Shown: positions 42,285 through 50,956, counted from the stretch's first letter. The stretch: 64,000 bases of DNA from Rhodovulum sulfidophilum (GCA_003241785.1 QFPW01000002.1:248001-312000), one strand, 5' to 3'. Program-made: numbers and translations. Notes: generated from the sequence alone by a model not told the origin.

Positions 42285-43214
42285 ATGGCCAAGTCCGAGA
42301 AGAAGCCGGGAAAAAAGGCCGCCGAGGCCAAGGTGCCCGGCGCCGAGAAACCCTTCGACGGCGCCGTCAGCCGCTTCGTCAAGAAGGGCGCGCCGGCCGA
42401 GATCCGCGACCGGCTGCGCGAGGCGGGCAAGGACACGATCCTCGACCCGCGCTACCCCTATCCCGAGCGGATGTCCTCCGACGAATACGAGGCCGCGAAC
42501 GAGGCCTGCCAGCTCGAGCTCGTGAAGGTGCAGAGCTGGCTGCGCGGCACAGGCCAGCGGGTGGTCCTGGTGTTCGAGGGCCGCGACGCCGCCGGCAAGG
42601 GCGGCACGATCAAGGCGGTGACCGAGAACCTGAACCCGCGCTTCGCCCGCGTCGTGGCCCTGCCCGCCCCGGACGAGACCGAGCGCGGCCAGTGGTACTT
42701 CCAGCGCTATATCGAGCGGCTGCCGACCACCGGCGAGATGGTCCTGTTCGACCGCTCCTGGTACAACCGCGGCGTGGTCGAGCACGTCTTCGGCTGGTGC
42801 ACCCCCGCCGAGCGCGAGCGGTTCTTCGCGCAGCTGCCCGAGTTCGAGGACATGCTGGTCCGCGACGGGATCATCCTGATCAAGCTCTGGATCGCGATCG
42901 GCCAGGCCGAGCAGCTGCGCCAGTTCACCCAGCGCGAGAAGGACCCGCTGAAGCAGTGGAAGCTCAGCCAGACCGACATCGACGGCCTGTCGCGCTGGGA
43001 CGACTACACCGCCGCGATCGCGGAGACCTTCCAGCGCAGCCATACCTCGCTCGCGCCCTGGTCGGTGGTCTGGGCCGAGGACAAGCGCCGCGCCCGGATC
43101 GCCTCGATGCGCGCCATCCTCACGAAGCTCGACTATCCCGGCAAGATCGACCTTCCGCCCGATCCGCTGATCACCGGCACCCCGGAACTGCTGCTCAACC
43201 GCGACCCGGCCTGA
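42285..43214 (+). CDS. ppk2: Polyphosphate kinase 2
   Basis: Transfers phosphate between polyphosphate and nucleoside di- or monophosphates. The 309-residue single-domain protein has Walker A FEGRDAAGKGGTIKAVTENL near residues 95-114, the lid/Walker B region LFDRSWYNRGVVE, and RQFTQREKDPLKQWKLS, all diagnostic of PPK2. The N-terminus is Lys-rich (KSEKKPGKKAAEAK). A clear GGAAGGAG precedes the ATG. PPK2 class (I, II or III) cannot be assigned safely by eye. Confidence 0.93.
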   Translation: MAKSEKKPGKKAAEAKVPGAEKPFDGAVSRFVKKGAPAEIRDRLREAGKDTILDPRYPYPERMSSDEYEAANEACQLELVKVQSWLRGTGQRVVLVFEGRDAAGKGGTIKAVTENLNPRFARVVALPAPDETERGQWYFQRYIERLPTTGEMVLFDRSWYNRGVVEHVFGWCTPAERERFFAQLPEFEDMLVRDGIILIKLWIAIGQAEQLRQFTQREKDPLKQWKLSQTDIDGLSRWDDYTAAIAETFQRSHTSLAPWSVVWAEDKRRARIASMRAILTKLDYPGKIDLPPDPLITGTPELLLNRDPA

Positions 43215-43321
43215 GCGCCGCGAGCGCGCGGGAGGCCCGCCCGAAACGCCAAAGGCGGAGCCCATGGCCCCGCCTCGCGTCGCATCTTCATTGGAAAGCC
43301 CGGAGCGTCGGCGCCCCGGAT

Positions 43322-43342
43322 CCGGGCCGTCAGGCGGCCCGG
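43322..43342. terminator. Hairpin between convergent ppk2 and rpmG
   Basis: CCGGGCCG (43322-43329) and CGGCCCGG (43335-43342) form a perfect 8-bp stem with loop TCAGG, 7 bases beyond the rpmG stop. No T-tract is seen on either strand. Confidence 0.45.
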
Positions 43343-43349
43343 CGCAAGA

Positions 43350-43517
43350 TCACTTGATCTTGCCTTCCTTGTATTCGACGTGCTTGCGCGCCACCGGGTC
43401 GTACTTCTTGACCGACATCTTCTCGGTCATCGTGCGCGAATTCTTCTTCGTCACGTAGAAATGCCCGGTATCGGCCGTGGAGTTCAGCCGGATCTTGATC
43501 GTGGTGGGCTTCGCCAT
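43350..43517 (-). CDS. rpmG: 50S ribosomal protein L33
   Basis: A 55-residue ribosomal protein, the normal length for L33. The deduced sequence starts MAKPTTIKIRLNSTADTGHF and continues YVTKKNSRTMTEKMSVKKYD, the cysteine-free (C-minus) form. AAGGGAACGAAA precedes the ATG. It is basic throughout and ends EYKEGKIK. In many alphaproteobacteria rpmG lies near pleD; here a few kilobases separate them. Confidence 0.95.
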   Translation of the reverse strand: MAKPTTIKIRLNSTADTGHFYVTKKNSRTMTEKMSVKKYDPVARKHVEYKEGKIK

Positions 43518-43620
43518 TTTCGTTCCCTTGTCCCGCGGTCAGCCCGCGCATAACCCCTTCGGCCCGCGCTCCCGGGAGCTGGACTCTCGGCGGGTCAAAT
43601 GCCGTTTTTGGCCGCCGGAG

Positions 43621-44244
43621 TCAAGCGTGGAGCAGGTGGAAATGCGAACCGCGCTCGGTGTGGTGGAAAAAAGGCACCGGCCGCTCCGCCCCGGGGTCCG
43701 CCTCGCGCGCGGCGATCTCCGCCAGCACGATCTCGGTGATGAACGGCAGGTCGAGCGCCCGCGCCTCGGACAGGCTCAGCCAGCGCAGGAAGCGCAGCTC
43801 GTCCTCGGCGCCGGAGAAATCGTCGGGCGGACCGCCGAGCGCCGCGGCGTCGGCGAGGAAGAACCGCGCGTCGAACCGCCGGGGCCGGCCCGGCGGCGTG
43901 ACGGCGCGAAAGAAGAAGCGCAGCGCGTCGGGCGCGGGCGGGACGAGGCCGGTCTCCTCGCGCAATTCCCGCGCCGCCGCGTGCCGGAGCGCGCGCGCGA
44001 GCAGCGGGTCGGTCCCGACGAGCAGGTTCGGATCGGTCTCCGGCACGCCCTCGGCCTCGGCCGCGGCCAGATCCTCGGGATCGAGCGCGCCGCCCGGGAA
44101 GACGAACTTGTCGGGCATGAAGACCGCGCCCGAGCCGCGCTGGCCCATCAGGAGCCGCGTGCCCTCCGGGGTCTCGCGCAGGATGACGATCGTCGCCGCG
44201 TGCCGGATCGGCGGCGCGGCGGGGTCCGGGGGGGCCCCCGTCAT
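43621..44244 (-). CDS. Nudix hydrolase
   Basis: Protein of 207 residues. The Nudix helix is present as AARELREETGL, but about 35 residues separate it from the preceding PGGALDPED, so this is a Nudix variant with a long insertion, as in the NUDT8/CoA-pyrophosphatase-like alphaproteobacterial group. Members hydrolyse nucleoside diphosphates linked to another group; the substrate is not known. The ATG overlaps the stop of the upstream DUF983 gene (ATGA), so it is the second gene of a pair. Confidence 0.85.
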   Translation of the reverse strand: MTGAPPDPAAPPIRHAATIVILRETPEGTRLLMGQRGSGAVFMPDKFVFPGGALDPEDLAAAEAEGVPETDPNLLVGTDPLLARALRHAAARELREETGLVPPAPDALRFFFRAVTPPGRPRRFDARFFLADAAALGGPPDDFSGAEDELRFLRWLSLSEARALDLPFITEIVLAEIAAREADPGAERPVPFFHHTERGSHFHLLHA

Positions 44245-44705
44245 TTGCCGATGGCGGGGGCGGCGGAAACGGGCGGCGCGGGCTTCGGCGCCGGTTCCGC
44301 GCCGAAGCCGTGCATCCGCTTCGCCCACTGGATGCCGACGAAGCAGCCCTTGATTCGCGGCAGCAGGTAGAGCGACAGCGCGACGAAGACGATCGAGAAG
44401 CCGAGCGCCATCTGCCAGCCCTCGGGCCGGAACGCCTCGAAGACGATCAGCATCACCGGCGCCATGATATGGCCCGCGATCATGATCGTGGCCCAGGCCG
44501 GGCCGTCGTCGGCGCGCTGGTGGCTGAGGTCGGTGCCGCAGGCCGGGCAATCGTGGCGCACGTCGAGATATCCCTCGAAGAGCCCGCCCTCGCCGCAGGC
44601 CGGGCAGCGCCGCGACCAGCCGCGCAGCAGCGCGGAGCGCAGGTCCCGTTCGGGAAGCGCGGAGGGCGGGACGGGCGCGCGGGGCGGGGCTGGGATCTGC
44701 GACAT
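44241..44705 (-). CDS. DUF983 membrane protein with zinc-ribbon cysteines
   Basis: Protein of 154 residues. SRRCPACGEGGLFEGYLDV and HDCPACGTDLS give four cysteines in two CPxCG knuckles. Two transmembrane helices follow (about 80-125, IMIAGHIMAPVMLIVFEAF and LGFSIVFVALSLYLLP). The function of DUF983 is unknown. The ATG at 44705 is chosen because the upstream extension is short and unlike the family. It is in a two-gene unit with the Nudix gene. Confidence 0.87.
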   Translation of the reverse strand: MSQIPAPPRAPVPPSALPERDLRSALLRGWSRRCPACGEGGLFEGYLDVRHDCPACGTDLSHQRADDGPAWATIMIAGHIMAPVMLIVFEAFRPEGWQMALGFSIVFVALSLYLLPRIKGCFVGIQWAKRMHGFGAEPAPKPAPPVSAAPAIGK

Positions 44706-44880
44706 GGCGCCAATATAGGCGCTTGCCCCCGCGACCGCCAAGCCCGCGCGTGTCGCGGCCGGGACGGGACCTTCGTCGGATGCCGGGGGGCGGATGCCGG
44801 TCGCTTTCTCGTGAAGCCGCGACGGAACCCGGCGGCCCCGCCGTCTATCCGGTCAGAACAGCGGGCAAGGAGCCTCGACC

Positions 44881-45513
44881 ATGACAGCGCATCGACGCAT
44901 TCTCACCATCGCCGCCCTCGCGGGCGGACTGGGCCTCGCGGGCGCCGCCTTCGCGCAGGACGCGGCGCCCGACGCGCCGCCGCCCCCGCCGCCGGGCCAG
45001 GAGCGGGCCGGTGGCCCGACGGACCTCCTCGGCGGCCCGGGCGGTCCCGGCGGACCGGGTGGCCCCCGCGGTCCGCGCGGCCCGATGATCGATTTCGTCG
45101 CGATCGACGCCAACGGCGACGGGATGCTCAGCCGCGACGAGCTCACCGCGCGGGCGACCGAGCGGCTCGGGACCGCCGACGCGAACGCCGACGGCGCGCT
45201 CGACCGGGCCGAGCTGATCGCGGCCCTGCCCGCCCCGCGCGACACCATCCTGATGGTCTTCGCCCCCGATCCCGCGGCGGAACGCGCCGACCGGCTGCTC
45301 GCCTTCATGGACGCGACCGAGAGCGGCCGGATCGAGATCGGCGCGATCGCCGAGCGCCAGGTGAACGGCCTGCTCGCCCGGTTCGACGCCAACCGCGACG
45401 GCGCGATCTCCCAGGCCGAGGCGACGCGCCCCGCTAAGGGGCCGAAGGGTCCGCGCGCCGGCTGGGACCGCCACGACGGCGAGCGCGGGCCCCGCGCCGA
45501 CAAGCGCGGTTGA
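44881..45513 (+). CDS. Exported EF-hand protein with collagen-like Gly-Pro segment
   Basis: Protein of 210 residues. A signal peptide ends near residue 26 (AGAAFAQ). A Pro/Gly linker (residues 28-68) includes a collagen-like run, GGPGGPGGPGGPRGPRGP. EF-hand calcium loops follow: DANGDGMLSRDE, DANADGALDRAE and DANRDGAISQAE, with one degenerate loop between. It is probably a periplasmic calcium-binding protein. AAGGAG precedes the ATG. It sits just upstream of an ECF sigma factor gene. Confidence 0.87.
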   Translation: MTAHRRILTIAALAGGLGLAGAAFAQDAAPDAPPPPPPGQERAGGPTDLLGGPGGPGGPGGPRGPRGPMIDFVAIDANGDGMLSRDELTARATERLGTADANADGALDRAELIAALPAPRDTILMVFAPDPAAERADRLLAFMDATESGRIEIGAIAERQVNGLLARFDANRDGAISQAEATRPAKGPKGPRAGWDRHDGERGPRADKRG

Positions 45514-45584
45514 GGGTTTTCCCTCTTCCGGCAAGGGTCTAAGGCTGACGAGACCTTGCGACCTGTCAGGCGAAGCGCGGGATC

Positions 45585-46163
45585 ATGATGGCCCTCGACG
45601 GCGAGACCGACATCTCCGACGCCACGCTGCTCGCGCGCTACGCGGACGGCGATCAGGCGGCGGCGCGGGCGCTGACCTTCCGGCACGCGCCGCGCGTCCT
45701 CGCCCTCGCGCGGCGGATGCTCGGCGACCGCGCCGAGGCCGAGGATGTCGCGCAGGAGACGCTGCTCCGGATGTGGCGCGTGGCGCCCGACTGGCGCGAC
45801 GAGGCGCGGCTCTCGACCTGGCTCTACCGGGTCGCGAGCAACCTCTGCGTCGACCGGCTGCGTCGCCGGCGCGACCAGGGGCTCGAGGGCGTGGACGAGC
45901 TGCCCGACGGCGCCCCGGCCCCGCTCGCCGAGCTCGAGACGCGCGACCGGGCCCGGGCGCTCGAGGCCGCGCTCGCCGAACTGCCGGAGCGCCAGCGGCT
46001 CGCCGTGGTGCTGCGGCACATGGAGGAGCGCTCGAATATCGAGATAGCCGAGATCCTCGGGCTGAGCGTCGAGGCGGTGGAAAGCCTGCTCGCCCGGGCG
46101 CGGCGCACGCTGTCGCGGCTGCTGACGCCGCGGCGCGCCGAGCTCGGGTTCGAGGAGCGATGA
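45585..46163 (+). CDS. ECF-type RNA polymerase sigma factor
   Basis: Sigma-70 family protein of 192 residues with region 2 (residues about 25-95: ALARRMLGDRAEAEDVAQET, LSTWLYRVASNLCVDRLRRR) and region 4 (about 125-180: LAELPERQRLAVVLRHMEER, SNIEIAEILGLSVEAVES). Regions 1.1 and 3 are absent, as in ECF sigmas. The stop overlaps the start of a small membrane protein that probably acts as its anti-sigma factor. The targets are not evident. Confidence 0.92.
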   Translation: MMALDGETDISDATLLARYADGDQAAARALTFRHAPRVLALARRMLGDRAEAEDVAQETLLRMWRVAPDWRDEARLSTWLYRVASNLCVDRLRRRRDQGLEGVDELPDGAPAPLAELETRDRARALEAALAELPERQRLAVVLRHMEERSNIEIAEILGLSVEAVESLLARARRTLSRLLTPRRAELGFEER

Positions 46164-46558
46164 GGGGGGAATTCGCGATGAGGACGACGGATCGTCATCC
46201 CGGGCACGACCCGGAGACCGAGGCGCTCGAGGTGTTCTTCAAGGCCGCGCGCGCGGCCGAGGCGCCGCCGGACGCGGCCTTGCTGTCGCGGATCCTCGGC
46301 GACGCGGCCGAGGTCTCCGCCGCGGCCCGCCCCGCCCCCACCCCGGCGCCCGCGCGGCCAGCCCCGCGCTGGGGCGGCGTCGCGGCGCTGCTCGGCGGCT
46401 GGCGCGGCGGCGCGGCGCTGACCGCCTGCGCGCTGATCGGGCTCCTGATCGGGGCGACGGGCTACGCGCGCCTCACCACCGACGGCGCCGGCTACTACGT
46501 CGCCGGCGACACCGCCTCGGACATCGGCGAGTTCTACGATCTCGCCGCCCTCGAATAG
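46160..46558 (+). CDS. Small single-pass membrane protein, probable anti-sigma factor
   Basis: Protein of 132 residues: cytoplasmic N-terminus, a Pro/Ala-rich linker (about 55-70), one transmembrane helix (about 85-105, GGAALTACALIGLLIGATGY) and a short acidic periplasmic tail. Its topology and ATGA coupling to the ECF sigma gene suggest an anti-sigma role, although no ASD or zinc motif is visible. A second ATG at 46178 has GGGGGGAA at a good distance and may be the true start. Confidence 0.7.
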   Translation: MRGEFAMRTTDRHPGHDPETEALEVFFKAARAAEAPPDAALLSRILGDAAEVSAAARPAPTPAPARPAPRWGGVAALLGGWRGGAALTACALIGLLIGATGYARLTTDGAGYYVAGDTASDIGEFYDLAALE

Positions 46559-46585
46559 TCAACGCACGCTGGAGCGGACCCCCGA

Positions 46586-47083
46586 ATGGACGACACCGTG
46601 ACCCCGCGCAGACCCCTCGGCTCCCCCTGGCGCTGGGTGCTGATCGGGTCGCTCTGCCTCAACCTCGCCCTCGGCGGCGTGATCGCGGGCGCGTTCCTGA
46701 AACGCCCCGGTCCGCCGCCGCCCGGGCTCTGGAACTACGGCCGCGCCCTGCCCGAGCCTTATCGCGACGATCTGGTCCGGGCGCTGCGCGACAGCCGGCG
46801 CGACTGGATCGGCCCGCGCGAGGCGCTGCGGGGCCAGCGCGCCGCGCTGGCCGAGGCGCTGGTCGCGCAGCCCTACGATCCGGTCGCCGTGGCCGAGGTG
46901 ATCACGCGGGAACCGCGGCTGATGGATTCGCTCGCGCAGCGCGGCTCGCAGCTCCTGCTCGATCAGATCAGCCGGATGACGCCGGAGGACCGCGCCGCCT
47001 TCGCCGAGGCGCTGCGCCGCACCGACAAGGGCAAGGACAAGGACAGGGGTCCGCCGCCGCCGCCGCCCGGCCCCGAGGGCTGA
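46586..47083 (+). CDS. Periplasmic Spy/CpxP/heavy-metal-sensor-like protein
   Basis: Protein of 165 residues anchored by one N-terminal helix (about 17-38, WVLIGSLCLNLALGGVIAGA) with a helical periplasmic domain. That domain's LRDSRRDWIGPREALRGQRA and MTPEDRAAFAEALRR resemble Spy/ZraP/CnrX family proteins (LTxxQ-like features are weak). It ends in a Lys/Asp then Pro-rich tail (KGKDKDRG, PPPPPP). It is 27 bases downstream of the anti-sigma-like gene, so likely part of the same envelope-stress unit. Confidence 0.75.
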   Translation: MDDTVTPRRPLGSPWRWVLIGSLCLNLALGGVIAGAFLKRPGPPPPGLWNYGRALPEPYRDDLVRALRDSRRDWIGPREALRGQRAALAEALVAQPYDPVAVAEVITREPRLMDSLAQRGSQLLLDQISRMTPEDRAAFAEALRRTDKGKDKDRGPPPPPPGPEG

Positions 47084-47089
47084 GCCCGC

Positions 47090-48478
47090 TCAGGCGGCTT
47101 GGGCGAAGAAGCTCACCCGGTTGCGGCCGCCTTCCTTCGAGCGGTAGAGCGCGCAATCGGCGCGTTTGATGATGTCCTCGGGATCGTCGTCGCCGGCGCC
47201 CGCGACCGCGACGCCGATGCTGACCGTCACCTTGACCTCGCCCGCCTGGCCGGGCAGCCGGACCGGCGTATCCTCGACCGCGCGCCGGATGCGTTCGGCG
47301 GCGTGGCCGGCCGCGCCGGCGTCGACGTCGGGCATGGCGACGAAGAATTCCTCGCCACCGAAGCGCGCGACGAGATCGACGCCCCGGATGTTCTCCTGCA
47401 GCCGCCGCGAGAATTCGCGCAGCACGGCGTCGCCGGCGTCGTGGCCGAAGCGGTCGTTGATCGACTTGAACTTGTCGAGGTCGATCATCATCACCGCGAA
47501 GACGCCGCCGGTCTCGCGGGCGCGCTCCATCACCCGGTTCATGTGCTGGCTCGCGTAGCGGCGGTTGTAGATGCCGGTCAGCGGGTCGATCACCGCGAGC
47601 CTCAGCCCGTTGCGGACGTTGGAGCGCAACCGGTCCGAGTAGCGCTTGCGCCGAAGCTGCGAGCGGATGCGGGCGATGAGCTCGTTCACGTCGAACGGCG
47701 CCTCGATATAGTCGCTGGCGCCGAGATCGAGCCCCTTCGCGGCGGTGTCGACGTCGCCGTTCTCGACCACGAGGATCACCGCCGACTGCCGCGTCTCCGG
47801 CCGGGCGCGCAGCGCCGAGACGAGGCGCAGCCCGTCGCCGCCCTCCATCAGCCGCTGGTGCACCACGAAGCAGTCGGGCAGCTCGAGCCGCGACAGGTTC
47901 AGCGCCTCGCGCTCCGAGCTCGTCACGATGGTCGCGAGCGCGAGCCGCGCGCCGAGCTCGCGGGCGAGCTCGCTCCCCCGCGCCGCGTCGGGCGGCGCGA
48001 TCAGGATCGGCCCGCTCGGATCGCCCTCCGCCTCGGCGTCGGGCAGCAACTCGGCGAGGCCGAGCTCGCGCGAGGTGAGGTCGCGCAGCCGGAGCTCGTC
48101 GAACATCATCTTCATCCGCATCAGGCTGCGGACGCGGGCGAAGAGGGCGAGATCGTTGAAGGGCTTCGACAGGAAATCGTCCGCGCCGGCCTCGAGCCCC
48201 CGGATCCGCTCCTCGGCGGTGTCGAGCGCCGTCACCATGATCACCGGGATATGCGCTGTCTCGGGATCGGCCTTCAGCCGCGCGCAGACGGTGAACCCGT
48301 CCATCCCCGGCATCATCACGTCGAGCATGACCATGTCGGGCTGCTCGGACCGCGCGAGTTCGAGCGCCTTCGGCCCGTCCTCGGCGACGACCACGTCGTA
48401 ATAGGCCGATGACAGTTTCGCCCGCAGCAGGAGCCGGTTGGTGGCGACATCATCGACGACGAGGACACGACCCGACAT
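47090..48478 (-). CDS. pleD: PleD-type response regulator diguanylate cyclase
   Basis: Protein of 462 residues with REC-REC-GGDEF order. REC1 (about 1-120) has VLVVDDVATNR and the phospho-acceptor in MLDVMMPGMDGF. REC2 (about 150-270) has lost the usual acidic pocket and is a dimerisation adaptor. The cyclase domain (about 290-460) has an intact active site GGEEF and an inhibitory I-site R-G-V-D five residues before it. It makes c-di-GMP on phosphorylation. It is convergent with the Spy-like gene; no divK is next to it. Confidence 0.94.
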   Translation of the reverse strand: MSGRVLVVDDVATNRLLLRAKLSSAYYDVVVAEDGPKALELARSEQPDMVMLDVMMPGMDGFTVCARLKADPETAHIPVIMVTALDTAEERIRGLEAGADDFLSKPFNDLALFARVRSLMRMKMMFDELRLRDLTSRELGLAELLPDAEAEGDPSGPILIAPPDAARGSELARELGARLALATIVTSSEREALNLSRLELPDCFVVHQRLMEGGDGLRLVSALRARPETRQSAVILVVENGDVDTAAKGLDLGASDYIEAPFDVNELIARIRSQLRRKRYSDRLRSNVRNGLRLAVIDPLTGIYNRRYASQHMNRVMERARETGGVFAVMMIDLDKFKSINDRFGHDAGDAVLREFSRRLQENIRGVDLVARFGGEEFFVAMPDVDAGAAGHAAERIRRAVEDTPVRLPGQAGEVKVTVSIGVAVAGAGDDDPEDIIKRADCALYRSKEGGRNRVSFFAQAA

Positions 48479-48598
48479 CCAGTTTCCCCTTTGGAACGGG
48501 TCCCGACCCGGCCCACGCTTCTTGGGGTCGAAGCTAGGCGGGAATATGTTAATGAATGGTTTAGTAGCCCTCCGGGGCCTCGCCCGAGGGGATCGGAG

Positions 48599-48877
48599 AT
48601 GCGGCGCGAACGGGCGATCGAGATCGCCGAACAGGGGCTGATCTGGCTCGCGGGAGAGCCGGACGCGATGGGGGCCTTCCTCGCCGCGAGCGGCCTCGCC
48701 CCCTCCGACCTGCGCGCCCGCGTCGAGGAGCCGGAATTCCTCGGCTTCGTGCTCGACTTCCTGCTCGGCGACGAGGCGACCCTGCTCGCCTTCTGCGGCG
48801 CGACCGGCGTCGCGCCGGCCGAGCCCGCCCGCGCGCGTGCGATGCTCCCGGGCGGCGACATTCCCGACTGGACCTGA
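48599..48877 (+). CDS. DUF3572 family protein
   Basis: Small cytoplasmic protein of 92 residues matching DUF3572: AIEIAEQGLIWLAGEPDAMG, FLAASGLAPSDLRAR and FLGFVLDFLLGDEATLLAFC. The function is unknown. The ATG at 48599 with a GGAG-like upstream sequence gives the usual length. It is divergent from pleD, a typical alphaproteobacterial neighbourhood, and is followed after 65 bases by a HAD phosphatase. Confidence 0.87.
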   Translation: MRRERAIEIAEQGLIWLAGEPDAMGAFLAASGLAPSDLRARVEEPEFLGFVLDFLLGDEATLLAFCGATGVAPAEPARARAMLPGGDIPDWT

Positions 48878-48942
48878 CGCCCGGTTTGCGCCGCCGCGGC
48901 GGAGCCGCTAAGGGAAAGACGGGGCACGAAGGGGAGTGGGGC

Positions 48943-49674
48943 ATGCGCGAGCCGATCCAGGGTCTGATCTTCGACAAGGACGGGACGCTGTTCGACTTCA
49001 ACGCGACCTGGTCGGCCTGGTGCCACGGCTTCATCCTAGGCCTCGCCGAGGGCGACGCGGCGCGGGCCGAGGCGCTCGCGGAAAGGCTCGGCTACGACCT
49101 CGAGAGCCGGCGGTTCCGCAAGTCGAGCCTGCTCATCGCCGGGACGATGGAGATCGTGGTCGACGCGGCGCGCGCGGTGCGCCCGGATTTCGGCGAGATC
49201 CCGCTCCGGCGCCACATCGTCGCCTCCACCGCCGCCGCGCCGCAGGTCGAGGCCGCGCCGCTCGCGGCGCTGCTCGACCGGCTGCGCGACGCGGGTCTGG
49301 TGCTGGGCGTCGCCACCAACGATTCGGAGGAACCCGCCCGCGCGCATCTCGAGCGCGCCGGCGTGCTCGACCGCTTCGCCTTCATCGCCGGCTACGACAG
49401 CGGCCATGGCGCGAAGCCGACCCCGGGCATGCTCCTCGCCTTCTGCGCCGCCACGGGCCTCGCCCCGGAGGCCTGCGCGATGATCGGCGACAGCGTGCAC
49501 GACCTCGCCAGCGGCCGCGCCGCCGGCATGACCACGGTCGGCGTGCTGACCGGCCCCGCGAGCGAGGAAGACCTCGCGCCGCACGCCGACGTCATCCTGC
49601 CCGATATCGGCGCCCTGCCCGGCTGGCTGCGCCTGCCCGAGGCGGAGTTGCCGGGAATCGGCGAGAACCCGTGA
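48943..49674 (+). CDS. HAD-family hydrolase (phosphoglycolate-phosphatase-like)
   Basis: Protein of 243 residues. HAD motif I is LIFDKDGTLFDF (residues about 7-18), motif II is the Thr in VATNDSEEPA, motif III is the Lys in GHGAKPTPGML, and motif IV is AMIGDSVHDLASG, so the catalytic set is complete. A helical cap lies between motifs I and II. Phosphoglycolate phosphatase or another small phosphate ester is the likely target. The ATG at 48943 has GGGGAG upstream. Confidence 0.88.
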   Translation: MREPIQGLIFDKDGTLFDFNATWSAWCHGFILGLAEGDAARAEALAERLGYDLESRRFRKSSLLIAGTMEIVVDAARAVRPDFGEIPLRRHIVASTAAAPQVEAAPLAALLDRLRDAGLVLGVATNDSEEPARAHLERAGVLDRFAFIAGYDSGHGAKPTPGMLLAFCAATGLAPEACAMIGDSVHDLASGRAAGMTTVGVLTGPASEEDLAPHADVILPDIGALPGWLRLPEAELPGIGENP

Positions 49675-49721
49675 AACAAGGCTTGCGCCGCCCGGCCCGG
49701 GACTGTATCCCGCACTCCGCC

Positions 49722-49796
49722 GGGCGATTAGCTCAGTGGTAGAGCGCTTCGTTCACATCGAAGATGTCGGGGGTTCAAATCCCTCATCGCCCACCA
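49722..49796 (+). tRNA. tRNA-Val (anticodon CAC)
   Basis: Acceptor GGGCGAT pairs with ATCGCCC. The D arm contains TAGCTCAGTGGTAGAGC, the anticodon loop is TTCACAT (CAC, Val), and the T arm is GGGGGTTCAAATCCC. Discriminator A and an encoded CCA end complete 75 bases. Confidence 0.96.
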
Positions 49797-49828
49797 TACC
49801 CCCTCTCGGAGGGGGCCCCGACCCGGCC

Positions 49829-49904
<76 letters not shown>

Positions 49905-49954
49905 GGTCAGTGAGCCCGATCCGCGCGTAGGGTCTTCCCGAGGATATCCGCCGC

Positions 49955-50956
49955 TCAGCGGGACAGCAGCGCGCGGGCGGCGGCGTCGATCGCCGCGGTT
50001 TCCGCCGCGAACCGGCCCGGCGCGCCGGCGCAATGGCCGAAGGGCGAGACGATCGGGCGAAGCTCGGCGCCGGGGACGGCGGCGATCTCGAGCCGGTTCT
50101 CCTCGAGCGTGAAGTAGCGGTCGGTGTCGCAGGGCATCGCGATCACCCGCGCCGAAACCCGCGCCAGCGCCTCCTCGAGGGTCGCCGCGCCGAGGGCGCG
50201 GGCGAGGTCGGCGCCCTCCCAGGCGCGGAGCGCGGCGAGCAGGTCATGCGCGTCCCAGCCAAGGTGATCGGCCTCCCACCAGTCGAGCAGGTCCTCGGGC
50301 GCCGCGAAGCCCAGCTCGCGCCAGCGCGCCTCGCGCCAGAAGGCGGCCGAATAGGCCCAGCCGGCGTAGACGCGGCCGAAGGCGCGCAAGGCGCGGGGAA
50401 GATTGCCCGGTCCGGGCGGCGCCGCGTCGAAATCCGGATCGGCCTCGAAGACGGCGCGCAGCCCGGCGAGGAAGACCCGGTTGATCGGCCAGCAGCCGGT
50501 GGCGCCGCAGACCGGCAGGATCGCCGCCACCCGCTCGGGAAAGAGCGCCGCCCAGTGCCAGGCCTGGATCGCCGCGAGCGACCAGCCCTGGATGAGCGCG
50601 AGCTCCCCTATCCCGAGCGCGTCGAGCAGCCGCGCCTGCGCGCGGACGTTGTCCTCGACCGAGACGGTCGGGAACCGCGCGGCGCCGGTCGCGCGCCGCT
50701 GGCTCGGCGAGGTCGCGAGCCCGTTGCCGAAGAGATCGGTCGCGACGATGAAGAACCGCCCCGGATCGAGCGCCCGGCCCGGCCCGATGATCGCGGCCTG
50801 CGAGGCGCTGGTGCCGGTGTAGTAGGACGGCAGCAGCACGGCCGGGGCGGAAGGGTCGCCCCAGGTCCGGTAGGTCAGGACGGCGTCGGTCAGGACGCCG
50901 CCCCGGGAGAGCGCGACGTCGCCGAGGGCGAAGCGGCGAAGCGCCGGGACGCCCAT
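49955..50956 (-). CDS. MetX-like alpha/beta hydrolase (homoserine acetyltransferase superfamily)
   Basis: Protein of 333 residues resembling the homoserine O-acetyltransferase fold: LTYRTWGDPSAPAVLLPSYY, TSASQAAIIGPGRALDPGRF, a nucleophile elbow LIQGWSLAAIQAWHWA (Ser near residue 123), DTDRYF and the His in PFGHCAGAPG. The elbow is G-W-S-L-A, not the G-G-S-M/L-G of true MetX, and the window already has metA, so hydrolysis or another acyl transfer is more likely. It is the last gene of a four-gene minus-strand operon; its ATG overlaps the ligase stop. Confidence 0.82.
   Translation of the reverse strand: MGVPALRRFALGDVALSRGGVLTDAVLTYRTWGDPSAPAVLLPSYYTGTSASQAAIIGPGRALDPGRFFIVATDLFGNGLATSPSQRRATGAARFPTVSVEDNVRAQARLLDALGIGELALIQGWSLAAIQAWHWAALFPERVAAILPVCGATGCWPINRVFLAGLRAVFEADPDFDAAPPGPGNLPRALRAFGRVYAGWAYSAAFWREARWRELGFAAPEDLLDWWEADHLGWDAHDLLAALRAWEGADLARALGAATLEEALARVSARVIAMPCDTDRYFTLEENRLEIAAVPGAELRPIVSPFGHCAGAPGRFAAETAAIDAAARALLSR

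Noticed and set aside
49955..50956. metX of methionine synthesis
   Set aside because: The nucleophile elbow differs from MetX, metA is already present, and the gene sits in a catabolic-type operon.
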